From Rhizophagus clarus (taxonomy: Eukaryota > Glomeromycota > Glomeromycetes > Glomerales > Glomeraceae), in assembly GCA_015698045.1 (NCBI GenBank), contig BLAL01000319.1, forward strand, positions 1,054,001 to 1,118,000: 64,000 nucleotides of DNA, in the 5' to 3' direction. Shown here one piece after another: positions 1 through 10,067 of the stretch. Under the pieces are notes generated by a model. That model did not search any database and was not told where the DNA came from. It worked only from the letters and a program-made list of their open reading frames with translations. The translations under genes and the position numbers were made by a program. How positions within the stretch are numbered: position 1 is the first letter of the stretch; each line of letters starts with the position of its first letter.

Positions 1-1019
1 TCATTCTTTCTGGTGTCCATTCTTTACTTCCATCACTCCATGGTCCATTCCATTCGGTTTCCCCCCACGGATTTCTAATATTTAATAATTTTATACCTTC
101 ACATTCTTCCACACGAATGATACTATATGCATGTGAATCGATTAACCCTTTGGCATCTGTACTGTCATCCCAACGATAACAAGCGAATAATGTATTTTTA
201 TTAACATGAATTAATTCTTCATTCCAGAACCTTTCGGTGTCAAGAATGTCGGCAGTATATGTCAAGGTATAAACTCCACCAGTTAAATCTTCGATGCCTT
301 GACCTGTGAAACCTCCGACAATATGTTCGTAATCTCTATGAACCTTAGCGTAGGCCTTTTCAATTAATGGCACCCAAGTTTCGTTTTCATTAGGACATTT
401 ACTATAAGAAAATAAGATCGTCAGTGACAAAAAAAAAAAAAAATTGAACTCCATTTTTTAAATGAAATGCTTACGCAAATGCTAATTTCGGTCTTTTCTT
501 TTCATCGACTCCGTTGACAAAGAGTTGATCGTCAACTACGGTGGATACCCAATCCCCATCCTTAAAGAAAATAAATCCATAAACTCCAACTTCCTCGTCA
601 CGTGCAACACAAAGAGTTTCTAACAACGAAGGAATATTTGTAATAACAGCTAATGCTGCAACAAACCAACAATCTCCAATGGCACCTTGATTAATATCAT
701 TGTACTCCGAACCGTCGATGAAAAATTGAGGTTTTTCAAAGATTTGTGAAACTCTCTTTATTCCGGACGTCTCGAATTTTTCAGCATTCTCGAAGTATAA
801 ACAATCGTATACATCCACATACAAATCAAATTCCCTATCTCGGAATTTTCGATTAGTTGCACGACATTCTTTAGCAATCATTTCAACTTTCTTTTTGGTT
901 TGTTTAATGGCCACTTCAAGGTTAGCGGTAGCAGCAAAACTTAGAGTTTTATTGGCTGCAGCCAAATCTTCTATATGTTTCTTGGCTTTATCCATACGAA
1001 GATTTTTAACTGTACTCAT
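1..1019 (-). CDS. Calpain-type cysteine protease, 5' part (gene continues beyond the left edge)
   Basis: Two exons are visible: exon 1 at 475-1019 and exon 2 from 401 to the left edge. They are joined by a 73-bp intron (GTAAGC donor, TTATAG acceptor) that keeps the frame. The joined protein starts MSTVKNLRMDK and has the calpain catalytic core. The motif QGAIGDCWFVAA holds the nucleophile Cys at about residue 117, DSHAYSII gives the His at about 272, and RNPWGETEW gives the Asn at about 292, so the full triad is present. The N-terminal ~60 residues are charged and helical. Calpains are calcium-regulated intracellular proteases that make limited cuts. Only the protease core is seen here, so C-terminal domains and calcium sites cannot be judged. 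The start is the first ATG of the open frame and lies just after a T-rich leader. The family call is firm; the subfamily is unknown. Confidence 0.92.
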
Positions 1020-1099
1020 TTTTTTTTTTGTTTCAGTTGTTTTTTGTCTTGAAAGTTCTTCAAAAAGACAGGTATATTTAACTGTTAAGCTTGAAATAA

Positions 1100-1255
1100 A
1101 CTAACCGAATTTATTTGTGATTATAGTTAACAAATACAGAAGTTTATGTAAAAATTTTATTTGTTATTATAGTTAAGAATGTAAAAAAATCTTTACTTGT
1201 TATTAAAGTTTAGAAATTTTTACTTTGTATTGTAATTAACAAATAACTGATAAGT
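1100..1255. repeat. Degenerate ~45-bp tandem repeat
   Basis: Four imperfect copies of a unit built on ATTTGTTATTATAGTTAA follow each other upstream of the calpain gene. No coding signal is seen. The rest of 1256-2050 is AT-rich and holds only a short GC-richer patch at about 1275-1330 with repeated CCGATAATT and a TCCGGA-type palindrome. Confidence 0.5.
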
Positions 1256-2059
1256 TGACAAATATAGAATTGATTGACCGGAAATATCCGTCCGGAAAAG
1301 GTTATGTTCCGATAATTCCGATAATTCCGATTAACCTTATTGTTATAATTATTTATTTAATTCAAAAACCGGTTTATTATTAATTAATTTAAAACAATGT
1401 AACGTTTTATTACTATTAAAGAATTAAATAACCCGTTTTCTAACGTTAACGTTTATTATTAAGGGACAAATCGGAGAATTTTAATAATGCCGATTTACAT
1501 AAATTATTGCAAAAAATAGCTAATACCCGGATTGTCATTTCATCACATGAAATTTTAAAAACGGTAATTAATAGTGTCAATCCTAACTAAGTCATTTGCG
1601 AAGTTTGCCTTTGACTTTTCTATGTAAGAACGTGAGATTCCAATGGTAAATTTCCTATTAATTCAAATATTGGATGAAATATATTTGAACATTTTTCACT
1701 AAGTTATATTTGGTTTTTATTTAGTTTTTTAACCCTTTATTTGAGTAGTTTTAATATGCACATTCTTTGTTAGATTTGTACAGTTCCTACCAATACCATA
1801 CATACTGTATATACCCATAATACAAGTTTTATAAAATATTTTATTTGGTCAGTTTACACTGGTTAGAATAAAAATTTATAGTAAGAAAAAGAAATTCCAA
1901 ACCTTTTTTTTTATTAATTGTAAAGCTCGTCAAATTAATTATTAGAATGTCGATCATTTTCTCCGGTTGAGTGTATGACCTATGGCAACTCAATAAAACA
2001 TTTCACGGATCAAAAACGCTCTTGACCGTAAATTTTTTTTTTTTTTATTTTTTTTATAT

Positions 2060-2300
2060 TAAACAAATTAAAAAAAACATTTTTTGATGTATAGCATTTT
2101 TTTATCAAAATGAATCAAAAAAAAAAAAGTTTTCGACATTTTTTTATCAAAATGATCATTCAAAAAAAAAGTGTTTTACCGTTTTTCTAACATTTTATTA
2201 TCAAACCGAATTAAATAAAAACGGGTTGAAGTTTTTTTTTAACATTTTTTATCAAACCGAAATGAAAAAAAAACGTTGTCTTACGTTTTCTTGAAGGTTC
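2060..2300. repeat. ~65-70 bp tandem repeat (ATTTTTTTATCAAAATGA units)
   Basis: About four diverged copies of a unit are visible, each with a run of A, a short GTTTTCGAC-like segment and ATTTTTTTATCAAA(A/C)CGAA. The reading frames across it are low-complexity and are not taken as genes. Confidence 0.55.
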
Positions 2301-2599
2301 ATGAACGAATTAAAAAAAGAAAGGTTTATTTATTGCAAAGCGGGTTTCATTAAATTAAGAATAAACCGATTAGAGCTTCAGTTAGATCTGAGTTTATATA
2401 AAGTCAAAATTATTTTTATTTAATTTAATAGTTAAATCATTATACTATTTCAACCCAAAATAAATGAGAATATACCGTTATTACTTATTATACAACTAAG
2501 TCTGTGACTCCAGTTTCTACTGGTACGCTGATAGCTATAAAAATAAACTCATCAATACATTATTATTATTTTACTTATCACACAATCCAGTCCAAACTG

Positions 2600-3060
2600 A
2601 TTTTTACCCAGAAGTTCAAATCAATTCCTATAAAAAAAAAAAGAGAAAGAACTTTAGTAAACGTTCTTAAATTTTCTATTAAAAAAAATCAGATTTTTCC
2701 CTACATACTATACCAGGTCGGTTCCTGTAAAAAAACCCATAAAAAAAAAGTTATTAATAAAAAAAAAAAAAAAAAATACTTACATTCCAAGGCTAAAATC
2801 CAAAGCCGTTTCCTAAAAAAAAAGTAAATCGAATACTAATATATATTCTTAAATCTAAAGAAATAAATAATATTATAAATAAATAAAATATAAAAAATAC
2901 ATTTTAAGGATACGATCAAGGCTGAAGATAATTAAAAAAAAAAAATGTAATGTACCTTTACTTCGTAGTTTCCCTAGAAAAAAATAGACTAGAACTTTTT
3001 GCTTGGTCTTGATCATGATAACTGCTAAGACAGAGCAGAGGTTTCCATCCAGTTTTCCAA
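2600..3060 (-). repeat. Micro-exon-like repeat units (same family as at 61.8-64 kb)
   Basis: On the minus strand, T-rich tracts ending in AG are followed by short segments and then by GTAAG or GTATG. One unit, after the AG near 2813, reads KRLWILALE and then GTAAGT. It resembles KPVLWILN in a unit near 63.7 kb. A TTTACTAAAG branch-point-like motif lies near 2650. This looks like a small fragment of the array described at the right end. It is probably non-functional here, and no full gene can be assembled. Confidence 0.35.
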
Positions 3061-4100
3061 TAAAATTTTTTTTTTTTTATTCTGTAATAATAAAAAAAGT
3101 TCCGGATTTAACAATGACCGAAGCTTAAGGCCGTTTCCGTAACTATTTATGATAATCAAAATGAGTAACGAGGTCTAGAGATTATATCATTATTATCCAA
3201 CAATTTCGACTCCTTTGGAGTTAGTCAGGCCAGTTTGGTGATTTTTTTTTTTTCCTAAAAACTGTTTTAAAAAACCACCTTATTTTTTAACACGAATTGG
3301 CAAAAGTTCTTTATTATTTTTTTTTTATTTGAGGACTTTTTCCATTTTTTTTTTCTTTAGAAACGAGTTTTTAGACGAACTCAGATATGATAACTGAAGT
3401 GTAGGTTAGGAGAGGCAGCTTTACAAAGGTCATAAATCAACAATTAAGCCAGAAGAACGATGTGCACGTCGCTGGATCGGGTCTACTATTGAATTGAATA
3501 TAAAATTTGATTCAGTTTGGCATCAATACGAGATTAATGATTTATGGTTCTCGATTCCAAATGTGCTATGTATTTAACAGCATTATTCCAACCATAAATG
3601 TGTAAAAAAAATTACAATAAATTATTTTATTTAATAGTTTAAAGTAAAAAATATTGTATTAAAATTTTATGGTAAAATAAAATGTATTGCTAAAAGTTAA
3701 TTGTTAATATATGTGCCGATCATTTTCTAATCGGACTTTGAAGTCTTGGGCGATGTGAAACTTTTACAGTATATTATCTAAGTATTCAAAAATAAATGGA
3801 TAAATTAACCTGAATAATTTTTGATAATTCAGAAGTTATTGTTAAATGAAACACTTGCAATTATTTTTATAAATAACATTATTATTTAATTTAATACTAT
3901 AACTTCACTAACATTAATCACAATGAATTTACTATCATTCGAATCCTCTCATTGAGACAAATCTAATGGTGTATAATCAATTTAAATCTGATCACCGAAT
4001 CTTAAAATTATAAATTTTGAATTTTCATATTATTTATTAATTATAAATTTTCACATGAATTAATGTAATTTCGAACAATTTTACCTCAAAAATAGTCAAT
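3061..4100. other. Non-coding AT-rich interval
   Basis: No reading frame with recognisable protein signal, RNA gene or mobile element boundary was seen. The interval contains poly-T and poly-A runs and short direct repeats only. Confidence 0.4.
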
Positions 4101-4106
4101 CAAAAA

Positions 4107-4235
4107 TTATTTTAGCATCATACTAGCAGTAGCCCGTTGCCTTGCACCGGTTTGATGAGGCCAATCAGGATTAAATTTTGAGTAGTTTGCACCTTTATTC
4201 ATTCCGTCTTGCTGCGATGGTAAGTTTTTAGGGTT
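4107..4235 (-). pseudogene. Orphan exon-like fragment, unrecognised
   Basis: A short open frame on the minus strand reads QQDGMNKGANYSKFNPDW and then GARQRATASMMLK before a stop at 4107. Its composition is much more protein-like than the surrounding AT-rich DNA, and a possible acceptor (CGCAG) lies at its 5' side. The GMNKGA stretch recalls calponin-type repeats, but this is too short to assign. It could be the last exon of a lost gene. No partner exons were found nearby. Confidence 0.3.
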
Positions 4236-5720
4236 TCATTTTAATTTGCTTTCTACCCTTTATTCTACCACTAACTTTATTTTTTTATTTCGTTCTTTAT
4301 TCTTATTTTATTTCTATTCCATCACCTTGTTTTGCCTAGTGTTCCGAAAGGGTCGGGTCAAACCCGGGTCATTTGACCTGACCCGTGTTTAAAATCCGAA
4401 TCGGGTTTATCATTATTTGACACGAGTCTTATATTCAACCCAATCCGTCGGGTCAGGGTCACACCTTTGCTTGACCCGGTTGACCTGGGTTTTAATCAGA
4501 TATTTATATTTCAAAACGTTTACGTTATGCAATTTTTATTTCTAACTTTATTTGTGTAAGAAAATAAGTGAGGCTGAGAAATTAACGCTTATTTAAGAGG
4601 TCTAGAAAACTCTTGAGCAGATCGAAATCAAGATGATCTACTATGATAGAAGGAATATATAATAATAATTTTAAATATATTTTATTAAATTATTAATTCA
4701 TTATAAGAATATATATCGTAGTTAAAAAAAATTTAACCAATTTTAATATTATTAGATAGGTGGGAATACTCTACTTCATTTTTTTTTTTTTTACCTGTAA
4801 TTACAAGTGTTCCAGTTGAACAATTGAGCGGATCTTTTCTGAAGGAAACGGCCAAAAGAAGCAGTCTCAAATCAAATACAAATCGCGCGTGTATGTGTTT
4901 AAATCAGGCTGGGCGTAAGGAAGATTTAATAATAAAAAATATATATTTAAATTATTTAAATTTTACTATACAATAAAAATTTAAATAAACTTAAAAATTG
5001 TTTGTAAAAGTGTGACGTAAATATACTATTGTTTTTACTGAACATCTGAAAACTTTATTTGGACCCGGGTTATCCGGGGTTAAACTATATTGGGTCGGGG
5101 TCGTGTAAATATCAATCCAGGTATTTGTACGGGTTGGTTTTTATACTCGGGTTGAGTTCAAATACATCCTCAAACCCGACCCAACTCAACCCTTTCGGAA
5201 CACTAGTTTTGCCTTCCACTTTGTTTGTTAATTTCCCTCCATTTTGTTTACTCACTTCCCTTCTATTATGATCATCACTTCCCGCTATTTCATTTATCAC
5301 TTCCTCTCTTACCCCTTTTTCTTCATCATTTACCTCTCCACCCCTATCACTTTATTTATTGTTTTCTCTTTCACCTTGTTTTTACTTCTTTCCACTTCAT
5401 TCATCACTCCTCCCCCTTCATTCCAATTTCACTCCTTCTTCCACTTCACTCATCACTTCCCCATTCATCACTTCCCGTTCTATTTCATTCTTTACTCCCT
5501 CTTCCATTTCATCCTTGACTCCCCTTCCATTTCATTCTTAACTCCTTCTTCATTTTGTTCTTAATTCCCTTCCAAGTTCCATCTCATTCTTCCCCATTCC
5601 ATTCTTAACTCCTCCTTCATTTCGTTCTTAACTCCCCCTTCCATCTCATTCTTAACTCCCCCTTCCATCTCATTCTTAATTCCCCCTTTCATCTCATTCT
5701 TCTCTTCTGATTTCATTCTT
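4225..5720. repeat. Pyrimidine-rich degenerate tandem repeat, interrupted by a hAT-type element
   Basis: Units of about 23 bp resembling CCCTTCCATTTCATTCTTAAC run through 5206-5720. Related C/T-rich sequence lies at 4225-4336 on the other side of the inserted element. The repeat yields long overlapping frames on the plus strand, all low-complexity (F, H, P, S, L), and these are not taken as genes. Confidence 0.6.
4337..5205. mobile_element. Non-autonomous hAT-type element with 8-bp target duplication
   Basis: The ends are perfect inverted repeats starting TAGTGTTCCGAAAGGGT and continue into GGGTCGGGT-rich arms. The flanks carry the 8-bp direct repeat GTTTTGCC (4329-4336 and 5206-5213). A TAG-type terminus with an 8-bp duplication is the hAT signature. 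The 869-bp body has no transposase frame and is AT-rich in the middle, with GC-rich arms. It is inserted in a pyrimidine-rich tandem repeat. Confidence 0.8.
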
Positions 5721-7360
5721 AAAGATTTCCATCAAAAAAAAAAAAAAAAATCTGCCTATACCATTGAAAAAAAACCTATCTATTACAAAAAAAAATTTTA
5801 TTTCTAAAATGAGTTATTATTTATTATACTTATTAGTATTAGCCAAATGCTAATTACCGAAAAGCAATTAGAAAAAAAAGAACTTTGCTAAATGATCTAC
5901 TGCTATAATTACTAAAGAAAGTGTAGTAGCAAACATCGGCTAACAGCTAATGGGGATAAAAAATTTTTTTTGTACATTAGTAATCAACCCAGAATCTGCT
6001 GATCAAATCGTCCGATCAAATTGTCCATAGCGACACGGAACCTTTCGATCAAGCTACCATCCCCTAACAATAAACAGGCGCTGGTCACACAATTCAAAAT
6101 TATTTATATAGGGTAATCTAAACGTCTATGATTATTAAATAATCGGCATTTGGTCGGCAACAATGTGACAATATGAGGATGTCCACCCTATTTAGTGTAG
6201 GGTCAATCGTCACATGGAAATTTATTACGTGATCATACGTATATAAGTCTAGGCCTTTCCTTATATAGTACTATCAATGTAGGTCTTTATGGTAGGTGGA
6301 AATTTAATTTAGTAATAGTCTATTTTGTTATTTATTTGTGAATTTTTTTTTTATTAGTTTTTTTTTCTTTTTTTTCTTTCTTTTTTGTTTTTTCTTTGGT
6401 TTTATATTAGAGATACTTTATAGTTTTTAGATAGTCTACGATTTAATTAGCTTAGGATACCATATCATTCTTAATTGATTGGCTATTATGTATAGTTTTT
6501 GTACTAAGCATAATTCAATAATCTTACAAATTTGTGCGTTTATAATAGAGAGTAAATAAAAAAAAACTATTAATTTTTTTTTTCAAATATTATTTTGAAA
6601 TACACCGTAAATCTCATAATCTAGTACAGCCTAGATTTTAAAGTATATTAAAAATAGTAATTTAGACTTTAAATTTCTGTTTTTGGTTAATCAAAAAATT
6701 ATTGACTTTACGGTAATATTAAAAAGTGCGAGTACAAATTAGTAAATTTAAGTTTTAGACTTATAGTATAAATATTAAGCGAAATAATTTAAACTTTAAT
6801 AGAAATGCGATTCTCTGGTGTCGATCGAACGAAAAATTTATCAAAGAATTATTCATCAATAATATTTTGAGAATAACTTATTGTTTATTCTTTAATCCTT
6901 CTGTTCTGTACTTCTGTTTCCCTTTCGTTCTGTTTACTTGAAAAATCCTAGTAAAGCATTATAATACAATATTGTTTTTTAAACAATAAATTTTTTTTAT
7001 AATAGCAAATGAAGTCCGGGATCGCTTTTAAAAATAATAATGGAGCAGGGGAGCCCTTGATAAAGTTTACTTAGCTTATTAACTGTAATATGGTAATATC
7101 ATATATTGAAAAAATACGGTTTTCTTTTTATTTAGAAAAATTATATATTGTTTAAATAAATCGAGTAAGGATATATGTATATTTATTTGTTTATAAAGAT
7201 AATTTAGGTATGATTATTTATAATTGTTATATGCATTAGTAGTAACAACATGATACCTGCTGATCAAAATTTCTAACGGCTAACTATAAGAGTATGGACG
7301 GAGAGCTATTTTCTCATCATGCTTTATACGACTTTAATCCTCATGACCTGTTATTAAAAA
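5721..7360. other. Non-coding AT-rich interval
   Basis: Only poly-A/T runs and degenerate repeat pieces (CTGCTGATCAAA near 5997 and 7258) were seen. No gene, RNA or clear element boundary is recognised. Confidence 0.4.
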
Positions 7361-7369
7361 GTTCATACT

Positions 7370-8125
7370 AACTAAAAATAATTAAATGTTGTATATTAGT
7401 AATTAACGAGACATTTGCCGATAGTCTACGGTGGCACCACCCGATCCATTGAATCCGCGCCTATTTAAATTAAGGAAAAATAAAAGAAATTCAACTAATA
7501 ATTAAATATTCGACGAAAATAATAGCAAGTAAAGCCCAACAAACAATACCCGATAGTCCATGGTGGTGCCATCTTCCAGACTTCCACGCCTACTATTTAA
7601 ACCGAGAAAAAAAAATGATTTATATTTTATAATAATCGAATATTCGACAAAATATAGTGCTAGCCAACGAACAACGCTTGATTGCTAACTAAATTAAGAA
7701 AAATTTTTTTTTTTTGATTATTAATAAAAAAAAAAAGGCAAGATAAAAGACCAAGGAACAGTAATTATCAATTATGCGTGCCATCCGATCAATCAAACTT
7801 GCACTAGTCTAATTAGGGAAGAGGAAATAATCAAGCATTCGTCAAAAGTCAAAAGAATGCGGATAATTCATTGGATTTTGCAGATCACCTCGCAAATCAG
7901 CCAGTCACAATAGTGATTTTTTTTTTTTATTAATAATAAATAAAATAAATAAAAAATTTAAATAAAAAGTAAATTTATTTATAATAAAAATTAATAAAAA
8001 AATAATTTTTTTTTCTCTATTAAAAAGAAACGGTTTTGTTGTTAATAAAAAGCATCTTTGACCAAATTATTGACGGATCATCTAGTGCCGCAAAATCAGC
8101 CGAGCGTAGCAGTGTTTATTTTAAT
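7370..8125. repeat. Degenerate ~120-140 bp minisatellite-like repeats
   Basis: Related blocks recur. Each has an ATATTCGACRAAAATA-like segment, then a CCCGATAGTCYAYGGTGG-like segment, then ACGCCTA and an A-rich stretch (clear near 7420, 7550 and 7640, more diverged near 7790, 7880 and 8080). Stretches of A/T homopolymer separate them. No coding signal is seen. Confidence 0.4.
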
Positions 8126-8307
8126 TAGTAAAAATTAATATTTTTTTTTTTTTTTTTAAATAAAGAATTAATTATTTATATAATAAAAAATTAATGAAAA
8201 GTAAAAAAATTTTTTTTCTTTATTAATAAGAAACAGTTTCGTTATTTTCAGCAAGGTGATTTGACAGATCAATTGAATAATCATCAAATTTCGCTGGCTT
8301 ATTAACC

Positions 8308-8330
8308 TTTTATTATTATTATTATTATTA
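8308..8330. repeat. (TTA)n microsatellite
   Basis: A run of about seven TTA/ATT trinucleotides is followed by an interrupted continuation. Confidence 0.7.
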
Positions 8331-8491
8331 TTTCATTATTATTTTATTCATTGTTCTTAGCATACCTTGTTTAGTAAGTAGTAACGTCAAGGTTCTAACT
8401 ATAAAAGTGAAAGAAATGAATTCCCTCAGCCTAAGAAAATGATCCGTAATCAGGATCACGGTTTATTTTTTATTCATATCTCACATTTTCA

Positions 8492-9337
8492 CCCTACGAA
8501 AAAAATGCATCCGGAATTCATGCTGAAATTGTCCGGAAAAACAAACAGACAATTTCCGGACGTTTGGTAAATCCGGAAAATGTTCCAAAACGTGCGCGTT
8601 TCCGGATGTTCGGAATATGTCCGGGTTCAAATTTGTCCGCAATTTTCCAGAATTCTGAACAATCCAATTTTATCCCGGATGATCAGCAGGAGTTTACCAC
8701 TTCCTACACGATTAACCAAAGTTTGAATTAACATCGTAGATAGCATTTTTGGCTGCTCTTCAATTTTACTTATTATGTCAGGGGGTGGTTATAAATATCA
8801 GTTTTGTGCTTTTTGCATTTTTTTAAAATTTAAAATTTTATATTCTTAGAAACATTGTCTAGAATTTGTCCGGAATTTTATTATGTCTGGAATTTGTTGG
8901 TTTTATTTGTCCAGAATTTGTCTTGAATTTAAAATGTCCGGAATTTGTTTGGTTTATTTTGTCCAGAATTTGTCTGGAATTTAAAATGTCCGGAATTTGT
9001 TTGGTTTATCCTGTCTAGAATATGTCCGGAATATTTTATGTCCGGAATTTGGTTAGTTTATTTTGTCCAGAATATGTCCGGAATATTTTATGTCCAGAAT
9101 TTGTTTGGTTTATTTGTCCAGAATATGTCCAGAATATTTTATGTCCGGAATTTGTTGGGTTTATTTGTCCAGAATTTGTCCGGAAAATTTCATGTATAAA
9201 AAAAACTGGGCATGCAAAAAATTCCGGACAGCAAAATAGATCAATTTCCTGGACATTTTCATGATAATTTTTTGAAGAACCTGGACAATTTCCGGACATT
9301 TTCGTAGACATTTTCCGGACATTCTTTTTTCGTAGGG
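8492..9337. mobile_element. CCGG-rich inverted-repeat element with 3-bp target duplication
   Basis: The element begins CCCTACGAAAAAAATG and ends with the matching inverted TTTTTTCGTAGGG. Direct TCA repeats (8489-8491 and 9338-9340) flank it. The interior is filled with GTCCGGAA/GTCCAGAA motifs, including about six tandem ~54-bp units at 8855-9190 that create false reading frames on both strands. There is no transposase. It shares terminal design, internal motif and 3-bp duplication with the element at 34773-35422. The superfamily is not assigned: 3-bp duplications occur in CACTA and PIF/Harbinger groups, but the ends match neither consensus. Confidence 0.75.
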
Positions 9338-9424
9338 TCAAAGAAAGGTCAAAATCATATATAAGCACACTGGATTCGTATAGGTGGAGTGAGAGCGCGG
9401 GTTCGAATGAAACATTAACGTTAA

Positions 9425-9800
9425 CGTTAATATAAAACTGGTTAGTTAGAATCAGTCAGTCATAACCGGTTAAGGGCTTTAATTGACCGACCATTTTGGC
9501 TGACCATTTTGGCTGACCATTTTTCTGACCGTTTGACTGACCGTTTAACCGACCACCTTTTTAAAGTTTAATCCATACAAAATGTTAATAAAAAAAAGTT
9601 AACATTTTTTGATTAATTTCGCTAATAAAAAAACACAGTTTATAAAAAAATGTTAAATGAATAAGGTTGGTTAAATAGTCGGTTAACGGTCAGTTAAATG
9701 GTCGTTCAAACGGTCGGTCAAAACAGTCAGTTAAACAGTCAGTCAGAAGCCTTTGACCAACTGATATCAGCCGCGGTTATTAACCGGCATGACCAGCTAT
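9425..9800. repeat. Foldback repeat of GACCG/CGGTC units
   Basis: The left arm (9480-9560) is a run of CTGACCGTTTGACTGACC-like units, and the right arm (9660-9760) carries the reverse-complement units (GGTCAGTTAAATGGTCG and similar). An AT-rich loop separates them. The structure is like a foldback mobile element, but no clear terminal boundary or target duplication was found. Confidence 0.5.
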
Positions 9801-10067
9801 GATCATCTGTTGCAATCCCTAATCAATACCTTGGATAAGAGTTTCTTTAATTATTTTAGTATTAATAAATGATAATAATCAAACACAAAACAATGCCTAC
9901 CCAATTGCTAAGAATGTCTACTGTCATTGTTTTGCGATAAAAGTCCCTGACTGAAATAAGGAAAGTTGATAAACACTTAAAACTAGATAACAATTAAAAA
10001 GTTGTCATTTTGATAGGTAAATAAATTATAAATGATTCACTGGTATTTTTAATCATTAACACATAAA

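Noticed and set aside
2504-2827. 107-codon plus-strand frame
   Set aside because: Lys- and Tyr-rich low-complexity frame running through A-runs; better explained as the complement of T-rich intron-like tracts.
5225-5564. Overlapping plus-strand frames rich in F, H, P and S
   Set aside because: Produced by the C/T-rich tandem repeat; three frames are open at once, which is typical of a repeat.
8855-9190. CRISPR-like array
   Set aside because: The repeats are imperfect, lie inside an inverted-repeat mobile element, have no unique spacers of constant length, and the genome is eukaryotic.
8855-9368. Overlapping frames with repeated CPEFV or SGQIN motifs on both strands
   Set aside because: They are translations of the tandem units inside the CCGG-rich element.
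9370-9410. tRNA-like GGGTTCGAAT segment
   Set aside because: The T-arm-like string is present, but no acceptor stem, D-arm or anticodon arm can be folded around it at the right distances.
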